A DNA stretch of 64,000 nt from CAVZXS01 sp963779325 (GCA_963779325.1 CAVZXS010000002.1:372001-436000); one strand, 5' to 3'. Shown: positions 9,123 to 17,376, numbered from the stretch's first letter. The notes: a model not told the origin generated them from the letters alone. Made by a program: numbers and translations.

Positions 9123-9644
9123 TTAACCGGTTAATTTGTTTTTATCTTCTTTCAGGGAACGAATCAATTCGCCATAGCCCATACCTTTTGTAAAACCGGT
9201 TATTGCCTGCGCAATGCGTTTGGCCCTCGTTGGTTCAGTTTTGGCGCTTTCAATCCAATTACTGTAATACTTTTGATGCGATGGCGCCAGTTTTTCGAAG
9301 AATGTTTTTGCTTTTGGTTCATCTTCTAAGCATTCCAACAATTCTGTATTCATTTGCAACGGACTTGTATCCAATTGCAATTGAACTTTCAGCATGGCTC
9401 CTTTTCTTTTACCAATGGCTTTACGCATACCTGCATTTAAAGCCATAATAAAATTACCGCCGCCCATCGGTATCAAAGATGTTTTTTCTATGCTGTGTTT
9501 ATCAAGTTTTCCTTTTACCCTGAAAGCTTTTTTATTGCCGGGTTTTATCCGTTGTGCTATATCGGCGGAAATTTCAAAATAGGTCCAGCCGGTTTTTTCA
9601 CCTTGGTTATCAAATTTTAAAATAACAGTATTGAATTGTATCAT
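9123..9644 (-). CDS. DUF1905 / YdeI-OmpD-associated family protein
   Basis: 173 aa, soluble. Residues 1-90 match the DUF1905 beta-barrel-like module (TGWTYFEISADIAQRI, FRVKGKLDKHSIEKTSLIPMGGGNFIMALN, KRKGAMLKVQLQLD). Residues about 100-165 match the YdeI 'bacteriocin-protection/OmpD-associated' module (FEKLAPSHQKYYSNWIESAK, RIAQAITGFTKGMGYGELIR). This two-module architecture is common in Bacteroidota and Actinobacteria. Despite the name there is no proven outer-membrane role; the DUF1905 part may bind nucleotides or lipids, but that is unproven. It lies 31 bp upstream of the transglycosylase stop on the same strand and 67 bp from the DUF2452 gene. Confidence 0.85.
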   Translation of the reverse strand: MIQFNTVILKFDNQGEKTGWTYFEISADIAQRIKPGNKKAFRVKGKLDKHSIEKTSLIPMGGGNFIMALNAGMRKAIGKRKGAMLKVQLQLDTSPLQMNTELLECLEDEPKAKTFFEKLAPSHQKYYSNWIESAKTEPTRAKRIAQAITGFTKGMGYGELIRSLKEDKNKLTG

Positions 9645-9674
9645 AAATACAATTGATGCAATGATAATCGAATT

Positions 9675-10583
9675 TTATTCGGCGGGTACCAGGATAGTAT
9701 ACGTTTTGCGACTCCTGTTGCTCAATGATTTTCCGCGCAGCCAGGGATTCAGCAGTTTTACGGTTTTGTAATTGGTTCCGTTATCCATTGCAAATTTTAC
9801 CAAACTCGGTACAGTATAGTTTACCAATACCTTTTTTACATTGTGCGGATCATATTTATTTTCATCATCCAAATTAAAACCGCTGCGCTCCGGGTTTTCT
9901 AAAATATATTTTATTGCCATGATACGGAAAATATACCGCATGGTTTCTTCCGGTAACAATAAGTTATAGTAGTTATAGTTGCCCTGCGCTGTGGCTGCGC
10001 CGTTGTAACCGCCCATACCGCAGTTATAAGATGCCGCCGCCGCCGTCCAGCTTCCGAATTTATTATAGGCATTCAGCAAATATTTGCAGGCAGCATCAGT
10101 TGATTTTACCGGGTTGTACCTTTCGTCTACTTCACTATTTACTTCGAGACCATAGCCGGGAGCAGTGCCGCGCATAAACTGCCAAAAACCGGTAGCGCCT
10201 GCTTTGGATATTTGGTTTTGTAAAGCGCTTTCAGCTACACATAAATATTTAAAATCATCCGGTACATTATTGGCCTTGAGTCGTTCTTCAATTACATGCA
10301 TGTAGCGTTTGTACAATTTTAAAATATACAAAGTGGGGCCGTGCAGGTAAGTGTTTACCAACAGCTCCCTGTCAAAGCGTTCGTGTACATCCCAAACCTG
10401 TAAGGGTACTTTTTCCCCAAAAAGAAAAAAACTATCAGGGACGGACGGCACGGTTACTTTTAATAATTCAACGGGGTCGTTTTTTGCCGGGGTATCAGCA
10501 ATTGCAATCGGCTTATTGGTTTGGGCCTGTACGGGTGTGTGTAGACAATAAATGACTGCTGCAAGAAATAATCTCATTTTCAT
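9675..10583 (-). CDS. MltD-like lytic transglycosylase
   Basis: 302 aa with a signal peptide (about 1-21, ending VQAQ). The SLT/GH23 domain spans about residues 95-215. The catalytic Glu is E118 in the AES motif (LCVAESALQ), followed by GATGFWQFM, the 'ERYNPVKSTDAACKYLLNAY' helix and the 'AAAASYNCGMGGYN' loop, all typical of family 1D enzymes. These cleave the MurNAc-GlcNAc bond of peptidoglycan with formation of 1,6-anhydroMurNAc in the periplasm. The C-terminal part (about 240-300) has a short LysM-like segment (VKLLNPWLRGKSLS), fewer repeats than full MltD. It probably serves wall turnover. Confidence 0.9.
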   Translation of the reverse strand: MKMRLFLAAVIYCLHTPVQAQTNKPIAIADTPAKNDPVELLKVTVPSVPDSFFLFGEKVPLQVWDVHERFDRELLVNTYLHGPTLYILKLYKRYMHVIEERLKANNVPDDFKYLCVAESALQNQISKAGATGFWQFMRGTAPGYGLEVNSEVDERYNPVKSTDAACKYLLNAYNKFGSWTAAAASYNCGMGGYNGAATAQGNYNYYNLLLPEETMRYIFRIMAIKYILENPERSGFNLDDENKYDPHNVKKVLVNYTVPSLVKFAMDNGTNYKTVKLLNPWLRGKSLSNRSRKTYTILVPAE

Positions 10584-10673
10584 ATTAATACGTTTACAAT
10601 TTGTAAAAATAGGAACTTCATCTTATTTATTGAGGAAAATTGCCGCATAATAAACAGGGGAATGCAGGATATG

Positions 10674-11306
10674 TTAGAGGATGTTGTAATCCAACACTCT
10701 GCGAATGTATTTTTTGTCCGTGATAACCCAAGTTACTTCGTAACTGCCGCCTGCATCTTTGTTGAGCATGTATAAGTAAATGGTATGCGCATCGGGAGAA
10801 AGATAAATACCGTTAGTTGATCTTTCGGCGCCTTTTTTATCGGTATAAGTAAAATATAAATTATATAAATCGTTGTAGGCTTCGGGCGGTATGGCCACCG
10901 TATCCTTATCAATAATAACGGTTACACTTTGTATGTTTCTTTCGGGCAGTTTACCGTAACTGCCGTAAAAGGTTTTGTTATCTATTTTTATTAAATGCTT
11001 ACCGAATCTTTTCAGCTTATGCCCCGCAGTATCAAAATAACCGGTGGTTACGGTTGCTTTAATCTTATCTCCTTCGAAAGTCATATGATTGGCGCTGAAT
11101 GATGTAAAAAGGATTTTTCTCAAAGGGATTTTGCCTACGCTTTCTTCAATACCCGCAATGGTAAAAGTGGTAAGGTCGGCACGAAGCTGCTTTTCACGAA
11201 CCTTAAGTACGTTCTCCGTCTTTCGGCGATAATCAGGAAAATAATCTTCCTGCGCAGATGCAGCGGCGGATATGGCGACGAAGAGTGCAAACAAAAGAAT
11301 ACGCAT
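10674..11306 (-). CDS. exported protein of unknown function
   Basis: 210 aa with a clear signal peptide (MRILLFALFVAISAAASAQ, residues 1-19). The mature part is mainly beta-type, with 'KIKATVTTGYFDTAGHKLKR' and repeated Tyr/Thr-rich strands. No cysteine motif, membrane segment or recognised domain was found. It lies 90 bp upstream of the lytic transglycosylase on the same strand and may share its transcript. No function can be assigned. Confidence 0.75.
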   Translation of the reverse strand: MRILLFALFVAISAAASAQEDYFPDYRRKTENVLKVREKQLRADLTTFTIAGIEESVGKIPLRKILFTSFSANHMTFEGDKIKATVTTGYFDTAGHKLKRFGKHLIKIDNKTFYGSYGKLPERNIQSVTVIIDKDTVAIPPEAYNDLYNLYFTYTDKKGAERSTNGIYLSPDAHTIYLYMLNKDAGGSYEVTWVITDKKYIRRVLDYNIL

Positions 11307-11381
11307 ACTTTTTTCTTATTAAGAGTATAAAAGTAAAATTTATTTGGTTAAAGAAACCCGAAAAGATTATTGACTGTAAAT

Positions 11382-11408
11382 AAAAACCCGCTTTTTAAAA
11401 AAGCGGGT
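11382..11408 (-). terminator. terminator after the 41-aa membrane peptide gene
   Basis: On the minus strand ACCCGC...GCGGGT pairs with A/T extensions and is followed by TTTTTATTT. It lies about 30 bp after the stop of the small ORF at 11438-11563. Confidence 0.7.
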
Positions 11409-11437
11409 ACGGATTTAGATTATAAATTAATTTGCTA

Positions 11438-11563
11438 TTACATTTCCATTTGTATACGCACAAATTTGTAAACTCCTGTAATGAACAAGATGTACAAAAT
11501 CAGCGCCGCGTCAATGAGTTTGGGATTGTCGAATAGTTTGAATAACCTGTGTATTTGGTTCAT
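11438..11563 (-). CDS. 41-aa single-span membrane peptide
   Basis: ATG at 11561-11563, TAA at 11438-11440. The peptide starts MNQIHRLFKLFDNPKLIDAA and then has one hydrophobic segment (ALILYILFITGVYKF) and a short basic tail. It has its own terminator directly downstream and lies between two terminators, which supports a real transcribed unit. A basic amphipathic N-terminus followed by one span is typical of small inner-membrane proteins of Bacteroidota. No family name is claimed. Confidence 0.6.
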   Translation of the reverse strand: MNQIHRLFKLFDNPKLIDAALILYILFITGVYKFVRIQMEM

Positions 11564-11699
11564 AATAGGGTGGATTTAGGAGTGCAAAATATGCAATGAT
11601 TTAATAAGCTAATAGTCAATCGCCTCTTTTAACGGTATATTTATCTGCTGACAGAATATTTACTGAGTATTTGTACCAAACACTTATTAGTAAAAACAA

Positions 11700-11732
11700 A
11701 AAACCCGCTTTTCTCTGAGAAAAACGGGTTTC
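11700..11732 (-). terminator. terminator of ahcY
   Basis: On the minus strand AAACCCG..TTTTCTC/GAGAAAA..CGGGTTT forms a long stem with one mismatch, followed by TTTTTTGTTTTTA. It begins about 20 bp after the ahcY stop. Confidence 0.75.
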
Positions 11733-11752
11733 AATATGGCGACTATAAATTT

Positions 11753-13078
11753 TTAGTACCTGTACATCTCCGACTTAAACGGTCCTTCTTTTTTAATACC
11801 CAGGTATTCCGACTGAGCGTCAGTTAATTCTTCCAACTGTACGCCAACTTTCGCAAGGTGCAGGCGGGCTACTTTTTCATCCAAATGTTTGGGAAGAACG
11901 TATACTTTGTTTTCGTAGTTTTTATAATTAGTCCATAATTCTATTTGCGCCAAAGTTTGGTTGCTGAAGGAATTACTCATTACAAAGCTGGGGTGACCCG
12001 TAGCACAACCCAAATTTACCAAACGACCTTCGGCCAATACGATAATATCTTTACCATCTATATTGTATAAATCAACCTGCGGCTTAATGGTATCTTTTGT
12101 ATGGCCGTAGTTTGTATTTAACCAGGCAATATCAATTTCAATATCAAAGTGACCGATATTACAAACAATGGCTTTGTCTTTCATGCTGCGGAAATGTTTT
12201 TCGGAAATCAAATCGCGGCAACCTGAAGCGGTAACAACAATATCAGCTTCTTTTACAGCATCCACCATTCTTTTTACTTCAAAACCATCCATGGCTGCTT
12301 GCAAAGCACAAATAGGATCTATCTCTGTAACAATAACTCTTGCACCGGCACCACGCAGCGATTGTGCAGAACCTTTACCCACATCCCCATATCCGCCAAC
12401 TACGGCTACTTTACCGGCCATCATTACATCGGTAGCACGGCGTATCGCATCTACCAAACTTTCCTGGCAGCCGTATTTATTATCAAACTTACTTTTTGTA
12501 ACTGAGTCGTTAACATTAATAGCAGGCATCGGTAATGTACCTTTTGCCATTCTCTCGTACAAGCGGTGAACACCTGTTGTGGTTTCTTCGCTCAAACCTC
12601 TTACATGTTGTACCAGCTCGGGATATTTATCCAATACCATATTAGTCAAATCGCCGCCGTCATCCAAAATCATATTCAAGGGACGATCAGCGCCGCCAAA
12701 GAATAATGTTTGCTCAATACACCAATCACCTTCTTCTACAGTCTGTCCTTTCCAGGCAAATACACCAATACCTGCGGCAGCAATAGCCGCAGCGGCATGA
12801 TCCTGCGTAGAGAATATATTACAAGAACTCCATTTTACTTCGGCTCCTAAAGCAGTCAAAGTTTCAATCAGTACAGCCGTTTGAATGGTCATGTGCAGAC
12901 AACCTGCAACTCTTGCACCTTTCAACGGTTGAGAAGGTCCGTACTCGGCGCGGATAGCCATCAGGCCGGGCATTTCTGCCTCAGCTAATTTAATTTCTTT
13001 ACGACCCCACTCAGCAAGGCTGATATCGGCCACTTTATACTTTAATGAGAAGTCGATGTTTGAAGTAACTGTTGACAT
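11753..13078 (-). CDS. ahcY: adenosylhomocysteinase
   Basis: 441 aa, full length. It hydrolyses S-adenosylhomocysteine to adenosine and homocysteine, using tightly bound NAD, and so relieves product inhibition of SAM-dependent methyltransferases. Visible landmarks are the N-terminal 'PLKGARVAGCLHMTIQTAVLIETL', SSCNIFSTQDHAAAA, the NAD-binding loop VVGGYGDVGKGSAQS (about 229-243), 'CNIGHFDIEID' and 'GHPSFVMSNSFSNQ', and the C-terminal K-x-x-x-Y end (PFKSEMYRY) that reaches the neighbouring subunit's NAD site. It is a monocistronic gene with a TACCTTTG box 26-33 bp upstream and a terminator directly after the stop. Confidence 0.98.
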   Translation of the reverse strand: MSTVTSNIDFSLKYKVADISLAEWGRKEIKLAEAEMPGLMAIRAEYGPSQPLKGARVAGCLHMTIQTAVLIETLTALGAEVKWSSCNIFSTQDHAAAAIAAAGIGVFAWKGQTVEEGDWCIEQTLFFGGADRPLNMILDDGGDLTNMVLDKYPELVQHVRGLSEETTTGVHRLYERMAKGTLPMPAINVNDSVTKSKFDNKYGCQESLVDAIRRATDVMMAGKVAVVGGYGDVGKGSAQSLRGAGARVIVTEIDPICALQAAMDGFEVKRMVDAVKEADIVVTASGCRDLISEKHFRSMKDKAIVCNIGHFDIEIDIAWLNTNYGHTKDTIKPQVDLYNIDGKDIIVLAEGRLVNLGCATGHPSFVMSNSFSNQTLAQIELWTNYKNYENKVYVLPKHLDEKVARLHLAKVGVQLEELTDAQSEYLGIKKEGPFKSEMYRY

Positions 13079-13103
13079 ATTTATATATTTTTTATTTCGG
13101 CGG

Positions 13104-13111
13104 CAAAGGTA
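13104..13111 (-). promoter_or_regulatory. -7 box (TACCTTTG) of ahcY
   Basis: Exact match to the Bacteroidota TAnnTTTG box on the minus strand, 26 bp before the ATG, which leaves a plausible short 5' UTR. No strong -33 element is seen. Confidence 0.5.
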
Positions 13112-13225
13112 AGTTATACCTTTATTATAGCCTAACTATCGGGCCACTTTGTGGATAAAGGAATTTTAATGTAAGTAACCTTAGATTATGGCCTTGTAAT
13201 TTGTCTTTAGCGGTACTATTCAACC

Positions 13226-13257
13226 ATAGAATGCAGCCCCGTATGGCTTCATTCTAT
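13226..13257. repeat. inverted repeat between ahcY and the 99-aa gene
   Basis: ATAGAATG-C-AGCC pairs with GGCT-T-CATTCTAT, a 12-bp stem with one mismatch and a 6-nt loop. It has no T-tract. It lies just upstream of the TACCTTTG box at 13268, so it could be an operator or a divergent-region insulator. Confidence 0.4.
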
Positions 13258-13267
13258 TATAAGATTA

Positions 13268-13275
13268 TACCTTTG
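13268..13275 (+). promoter_or_regulatory. -7 box (TACCTTTG) of the 99-aa gene
   Basis: Exact TAnnTTTG match, 23 bp upstream of the ATG at 13299; same sequence as the ahcY box on the opposite strand. Confidence 0.5.
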
Positions 13276-13298
13276 AAGTAACTAATAAATCATAGACT

Positions 13299-13598
13299 AT
13301 GTATACGTACGATACTGTGTCGGAAGCCCTGAACGACCTGAGAAAAAGAGGTTATGTGCTGGATTTCAATCTGAAAGAGAATTGCCTGATCTGCAATGAT
13401 GATAAATTTCATCCGGAAGATTTTGAGATAACTGAAACTTATCGTTTTGAAGGGCAGACTGATCCCGCCGATGAGGCCATCGTTTTCGGCATAGAATCCA
13501 ATAAAGGGCAAAAGGGTGTGCTGGTAAGCGGGTATGGCATGTCGGCCGATATTATGAGTGGGGAGATGGCTAAGAAACTGCTGATGCACAAAAATTAG
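13299..13598 (+). CDS. small conserved Bacteroidota protein (databases call it 'phosphoribosylpyrophosphate synthetase')
   Basis: 99 aa, soluble. The pattern 'YDTVSEALNDLRKRGY..DFNL', 'HPEDFEI.ETYRFEG.TDP.DEAIVFGI.S..G.KGVLVSGYG' is that of a widespread Bacteroidota family often labelled PRPP synthetase. At this length it cannot contain the PRPP synthetase catalytic domains and none of their motifs is present, so that name should not be trusted. It is a monocistronic plus-strand gene with its own promoter box, and convergent with the GNAT gene (24 bp between the two stops). Function unknown. Confidence 0.85.
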   Translation: MYTYDTVSEALNDLRKRGYVLDFNLKENCLICNDDKFHPEDFEITETYRFEGQTDPADEAIVFGIESNKGQKGVLVSGYGMSADIMSGEMAKKLLMHKN

Positions 13599-13621
13599 CT
13601 GTAAAGCACTGCACTCAAATT

Positions 13622-14119
13622 TTAAGCGATGACTTTCTCCATCAAATAATCATCCATTACGTAGCCGTTGCCAATATCGAAATCAAATTCTTTGATAACG
13701 GCGAAGCCGATTTTTTCATAAAAGGATTTTGCTTTGTTGCGTCGGTTTACCTGCAGTTGCAGCGCGGCGGCCCCTTTATTTTTTATATCGGCAATAATAT
13801 AATCAATAACAAACTTGCCCGTGCCCTTGCCCTGCTGCGAAGGCAGTATATAAATTTTATGCAGTTTAAAAACGTTCGGACTTATTTCTCCGTAAGATGC
13901 AAAACCAACAGGCTCGCCTTCATCATATACAATTATAAACGGTGCGCCGGTTCGCATTTGTTTTTCCAGTGACTGTACACTGTACATCATCTCCAGCATA
14001 TAGTCTATCTGTTCTTTACTGATAATACTGCTGTAGGTTTGCGGCCATATTTTATTGGTAAGCAGACGTATCAACGGTATATCGTCTTCCGCGGCAGGTA
14101 TAATGCTCAGGTTGCTCAT
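13622..14119 (-). CDS. GNAT-family N-acetyltransferase
   Basis: 165 aa, one GNAT domain. The acetyl-CoA loop is visible as 'KIYILPSQQGKGTGKFVIDY' (about 91-110, the Q-x-x-G-x-G signature). It is followed by 'ALQLQVNRRNKAKSFYEKIGF', the usual motif B helix with the Tyr/Glu pair. The substrate cannot be predicted; relatives acetylate small amines or protein N-termini. The ATG overlaps the stop of the PrsW gene by 4 bp (ATGA), so the two are translationally coupled. Confidence 0.9.
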   Translation of the reverse strand: MSNLSIIPAAEDDIPLIRLLTNKIWPQTYSSIISKEQIDYMLEMMYSVQSLEKQMRTGAPFIIVYDEGEPVGFASYGEISPNVFKLHKIYILPSQQGKGTGKFVIDYIIADIKNKGAAALQLQVNRRNKAKSFYEKIGFAVIKEFDFDIGNGYVMDDYLMEKVIA

Positions 14120-14850
14120 ACTAAATTCTCAGGTTCTTTTTCTATATGATGATTATTTTGCGATAATAAGCGATGCAGCTTTATTGATTTTAATGAAAGA
14201 CGTATGGCGATAAACCAGGATGCGATGGCGCCCAATGTAAGTAAACCGGCAGATACCTGTCTTGTAACGTAAGTATTTTGCTGTACAAATAAAAAGAAAT
14301 CGAAACTGCCGTGAAAAAAAGCCGCCGCCAAAACGCCCTTTACCAATAATATGCCCGACCGCTCTTTATTGAATTTTGCTAAGCCAACGTAATAACCCAT
14401 CAGTACACCAAATGCCGCATGTGCCGGCACCGATAGAAACATACGGAGCAAAGCCACCTGCAAACCGCCTTGCTGTACATAGAGCACATTTTCCAATGTA
14501 GCGAAACCCATACTTACCATTACACTGTACACAATGCCGTCCATCGGTTCATCAAAAGCCTTTTTCGGGTAAGCATACCAACGCAGCATTAAAAACTTAC
14601 TCAGTTCTTCGCTGAGACCCACTACTAAGTAAGCAAAGACGGCGTAGTAGTATATTGATTTGGAAGTAAAAAAATTGTTGAGGACGGGATCAGCAGATTT
14701 CTGCATAATAATGGCGGGTATAGTACTGAGCATACCGAGTAGAAAACAAATGATTAAATATTTGCGCGGCTCACGATTGTATTTATCTTTCCAATAAATA
14801 AAAAAGGCGATGGCGATACCCGGCGCCAGCGCAAGGGCTAATGGAAGCAT
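14116..14850 (-). CDS. PrsW-family intramembrane metalloprotease
   Basis: 244 aa with about seven membrane segments. The family motifs are present: 'LSEELSKFLMLRWYAY' (EExxK, about residues 77-92), 'MDGIVYSVMVSMGFATLENVLYV' (ENxxY), and 'FLSVPAHAAFGVLMGYYVG' (H in the third motif). PrsW of Bacillus makes the site-1 cut in anti-sigma factor RsiW. The target here is unknown, and no anti-sigma gene lies nearby. It overlaps the following GNAT gene by 4 bp. Confidence 0.92.
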   Translation of the reverse strand: MLPLALALAPGIAIAFFIYWKDKYNREPRKYLIICFLLGMLSTIPAIIMQKSADPVLNNFFTSKSIYYYAVFAYLVVGLSEELSKFLMLRWYAYPKKAFDEPMDGIVYSVMVSMGFATLENVLYVQQGGLQVALLRMFLSVPAHAAFGVLMGYYVGLAKFNKERSGILLVKGVLAAAFFHGSFDFFLFVQQNTYVTRQVSAGLLTLGAIASWFIAIRLSLKSIKLHRLLSQNNHHIEKEPENLV

Positions 14851-14887
14851 GAATTATTTTTTATGAAGATAAAATGTTTTGAAGAAT

Positions 14888-15496
14888 CTAAACGACAAAT
14901 GTTCTGAAAGTAAGATTGATTCTCGGGCTTGTTATTTTTTTTGTTTTGGGTAAACTGTGCAGCCAATTCGTTTGCGTAGCGTCCTTCATTACCAACAAAC
15001 TGCCCGTTTCTAATAAAACGGAAACGGTTTCTTTAGTTGTCTTATGTTTCAGAGAAAATTTTCTTTCAGCGCCTAAACTCATTGAAGCAATAACGCTGTT
15101 CTCGCCCATGCATTTTTCATCATCGCTGTGCCATGCCATTCCCTCATCGCCGGTGTGGTATAAATTCAGCAAACAGGAATTGAATTTGGTTCCTGCTTCT
15201 CTTTCTGCAATTGTTTTTAGTGTCAGCAGTTCTTTGGTCCATGCCAAAGCTTTTTTCGTAGTATTGGAATAGGTGTAGGCGAAATTCCCGTCGCCAAACC
15301 AGGCTACTTTTCTTTTGGTAATAATATGTTTACCGAAAATGACGGCTTCGTCATTTTTCCATTCAATGGTGCTAAGAAGTTTGTCGAGATAAAACTCTGC
15401 TTCGGTATAGTTTAATACTACACCGTGGTAATTCACTATGCCGTCACAAGGCAGTAAATTAATAGCAGGATCGGCTGTATTAGAGAACAAGTTCAT
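14888..15496 (-). CDS. AlkB-like Fe(II)/2-oxoglutarate dioxygenase
   Basis: 202 aa. The Fe ligands are H123 and D125 (MAWHSDDEK) and H180 (WLHSLPK). The 2-oxoglutarate-binding 'PRINLTFR' (R192 and R198) closes the domain. 'LNLYHTGDEGMAWHSDD' is close to the ALKBH2/3-type group of bacterial AlkB. These enzymes remove methyl or etheno groups from N1-adenine and N3-cytosine by oxidation. Its start overlaps the end of the Ada-type zinc-domain gene by 17 bp, so the two are coupled and an alkylation-repair role is strongly suggested. Confidence 0.93.
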   Translation of the reverse strand: MNLFSNTADPAINLLPCDGIVNYHGVVLNYTEAEFYLDKLLSTIEWKNDEAVIFGKHIITKRKVAWFGDGNFAYTYSNTTKKALAWTKELLTLKTIAEREAGTKFNSCLLNLYHTGDEGMAWHSDDEKCMGENSVIASMSLGAERKFSLKHKTTKETVSVLLETGSLLVMKDATQTNWLHSLPKTKKITSPRINLTFRTFVV

Positions 15497-15728
15497 TTTT
15501 CCTTATTTTATATTCCGTCTTCATGCAATGACCGCAAGGTCGGTAACCTTTTTCAATTGCGTCCCTTTCTGATGAAAAAAATATACGGGTTTTTCTTTTC
15601 ATTCGCTTACCCGATCGACACTGTAATGTTCCGTAAATCTTGAGTTTTATATTACCGCCAAAGGAGATTTCTTTTCGCCTGATCTTATTGTACAGTTCTG
15701 CATTGCTTATCTCAATGTGTTTTATCAT
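15480..15728 (-). CDS. stand-alone Ada-type metal-binding domain protein
   Basis: 82 aa, matching the N-terminal Zn/methyl-acceptor domain of Ada: 'KLKIYGTLQCRSGKRM' and 'FFSSERDAIEKGYRPCGHCM'. C37 aligns with the Ada Cys that accepts methyl groups from phosphotriesters; C65 and C68 align with the other zinc ligands. The fourth Ada Cys position is a Lys (CRSGK), so the metal site differs, perhaps with H67. It is coupled to alkB by a 17-bp overlap. The missing half of Ada (AraC plus O6-methyltransferase) is a separate gene at 16534. Whether it repairs DNA or only senses damage is not known. Confidence 0.88.
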   Translation of the reverse strand: MIKHIEISNAELYNKIRRKEISFGGNIKLKIYGTLQCRSGKRMKRKTRIFFSSERDAIEKGYRPCGHCMKTEYKIRKNELVL

Positions 15729-15735
15729 AAATATT

Positions 15736-16458
15736 TTAATGTGAGGCGATTTCGCAAAAAATGTCGCACAACTCTTTCGGTTTGCTGAAGAAAGGTGAAT
15801 GGCTTGTATTCATGCTGTATATTTTTTCGCAGGGTGTTTCCGTGTGCATTTTCCGTTGAATAAAAGGTGTAACGGCTCTGTCTTCCGTACATTCAATATA
15901 AAAACGCGGTATACTGCCGAAGTTTTTATCCGTTAGCTCAAGCGGCGCAATACCTGATTCCACGGGTTCATTACTTAAAATGTATTTTGCCATTTCTGTT
16001 ATATCATCATCACAATCATGATATAAACCTTCTTTAAAAATTTCGGATTGCAGCGTAGAAGTATTCGAACTTTCATGAAAGGTGACATATGGTTTTAATA
16101 CGCCGGCAGTATCCTGCATAGAATATTCTCTTTGTGTTTTGCCATTGGGTATTAAATAAGCGGCAAGGTAAATAAGCTTTTCAATTTTATGAGGACGGTA
16201 TTCCGCGGCTTGTGAAATCATAATTCCGTTTTTGCTGTGCCCTACCAAAATCACTTTGCCTTCAACACCGTCTATCAAATCACCAATTTTTTCTACCGTT
16301 GATTTCAGTTTTACTTCTTCAACCGGCGTTTTATCTTTTCCCATACCCGGCAAATCTATTGCTATTGCTTTGTGGCCCGCCTTTTCCAACAGCGGAACTA
16401 CTTTGTGCCAGTTCCATGCACTATGCCACGAACCGTGAATTAGAATAAATGTTTTCAT
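15736..16458 (-). CDS. alpha/beta hydrolase, MenH/plant-esterase-like
   Basis: 240 aa, cytosolic. The oxyanion loop is 'FILIHGSWHSAWNW', followed by IDLPGMGKD. The nucleophile elbow is GHSKNG (VILVGHSKNGIMI, about 72-84), the acid lies near 'ECTEDRAVTPF', and the catalytic His is in 'MNTSHSPFFSKPKEL'. The pattern resembles the hydroxynitrile lyase / salicylate-esterase type used by small-ester hydrolases; the substrate is unknown. It is 7 bp upstream of the Ada-domain gene on the same strand and probably in the same transcript. Confidence 0.9.
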   Translation of the reverse strand: MKTFILIHGSWHSAWNWHKVVPLLEKAGHKAIAIDLPGMGKDKTPVEEVKLKSTVEKIGDLIDGVEGKVILVGHSKNGIMISQAAEYRPHKIEKLIYLAAYLIPNGKTQREYSMQDTAGVLKPYVTFHESSNTSTLQSEIFKEGLYHDCDDDITEMAKYILSNEPVESGIAPLELTDKNFGSIPRFYIECTEDRAVTPFIQRKMHTETPCEKIYSMNTSHSPFFSKPKELCDIFCEIASH

Positions 16459-16509
16459 CTTTATAAAATTTTTATTACTGCAAAATTGTATAAATAAATA
16501 AGTGACTGC

Positions 16510-16536
16510 AACCCGATACTTGCGGAGTTCATTTTA
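16510..16536 (+). repeat. small hairpin repeat, family B copy 1
   Basis: AACCCGATACTTGCGGAGTT-type sequence; ACT and AGT can pair around TGCGG. It overlaps the stop codon of the ada-like gene. Similar copies lie at 17424 and 18818. Confidence 0.55.
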
Positions 16537-17376
16537 TGAAGCAGTCCTTGAAGCTTCCCAACCGATGATGGCTGTTTTGCGGGTTGGCCCCCACATGTAG
16601 CCGCCAAATGTGCCGGTGCTTTGTATAACACGATGGCAGGGAATTAAAAAAGCAACCGGATTGCAGCCAATGGCTGTACCCACCGCTCTTGATGCATTAG
16701 GGTTTTTTATTTCTTCGGCGATAGTGCCATAGGTAGATAATTGCCCCATCGGAATTTTTAATAGCGCCTCCCAAACTTTCAGTTGAAAATCGGTTCCTTT
16801 CAAATGCAGTTTTATTTGATTGAGTTTGCTCCAATCGTGTGTAAAAATATACAACGCATTTTGCTGAATCAAGTCAACCATTTGTTTTAACTGTGCTTTG
16901 GGGAAATGCTGTATCAAATCTGTCAATGCCTGTTGTTCATTATCGGCAAAAGCTATATAACAAATTCCTTTGGGTGTGGAGGCTACTAAAATATTTCCGA
17001 AAGGACTTTCAGCATAACTGTAATTAATCTGCAGATTTTCGCCGCCGTTTTTAAATTCACCGGGTGTCATGCCTTCAATTTTTATAAATAAATCGTGTAA
17101 GCGTCCCGTACCCGAGAGTCCCGTTTCAAACGCCGCATCAAAAAGTGTAGCCTGTTTTTCTTTCAGTATTTGCTTGGCATGTTCTACGCTGATGTATTGT
17201 AAAAATTTTTTGGGACTCACGCCGGCCCAATCGGTAAACAAACGCTGAAAATGAAAAGGACTCAGGTGTACTTTTTCAGCCACCGCATCTAAGTTGGGCT
17301 GTTCTTTGAAATTTGTTTTAATGTATTCAATCGCTTCCGCTATGCGATTATAATTCATTTGTTCCTGCTCGCTCAT
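16534..17376 (-). CDS. AraC-type regulator fused to O6-methylguanine-DNA methyltransferase (Ada C-terminal half)
   Basis: 280 aa. Residues about 8-105 are an AraC helix-turn-helix pair (LDAVAEKVHLSPFHFQRLF; FDAAFETGLSGTGRLHDLF). Residues about 115-280 are an O6-alkylguanine-DNA alkyltransferase, with the suicide Cys C247 in the IPCHR motif and the 'ASRAVGTAIGCNPVAFL' recognition helix before it. This family transfers alkyl groups from O6-guanine to itself and can regulate repair genes. E. coli Ada has an extra N-terminal zinc domain; here that domain is encoded separately at 15480. The gene lies between B repeats at 16510 and 17424. Confidence 0.94.
   Translation of the reverse strand: MSEQEQMNYNRIAEAIEYIKTNFKEQPNLDAVAEKVHLSPFHFQRLFTDWAGVSPKKFLQYISVEHAKQILKEKQATLFDAAFETGLSGTGRLHDLFIKIEGMTPGEFKNGGENLQINYSYAESPFGNILVASTPKGICYIAFADNEQQALTDLIQHFPKAQLKQMVDLIQQNALYIFTHDWSKLNQIKLHLKGTDFQLKVWEALLKIPMGQLSTYGTIAEEIKNPNASRAVGTAIGCNPVAFLIPCHRVIQSTGTFGGYMWGPTRKTAIIGWEASRTAS

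Noticed and set aside
13290..13589. 99-codon frame antisense to the 13299 gene
   Set aside because: Mirror reading of a conserved family gene with a promoter box; no independent support.
13299..13598. PRPP synthetase
   Set aside because: 99 aa is far too short and lacks the PRPP synthetase motifs; the database name is misleading.
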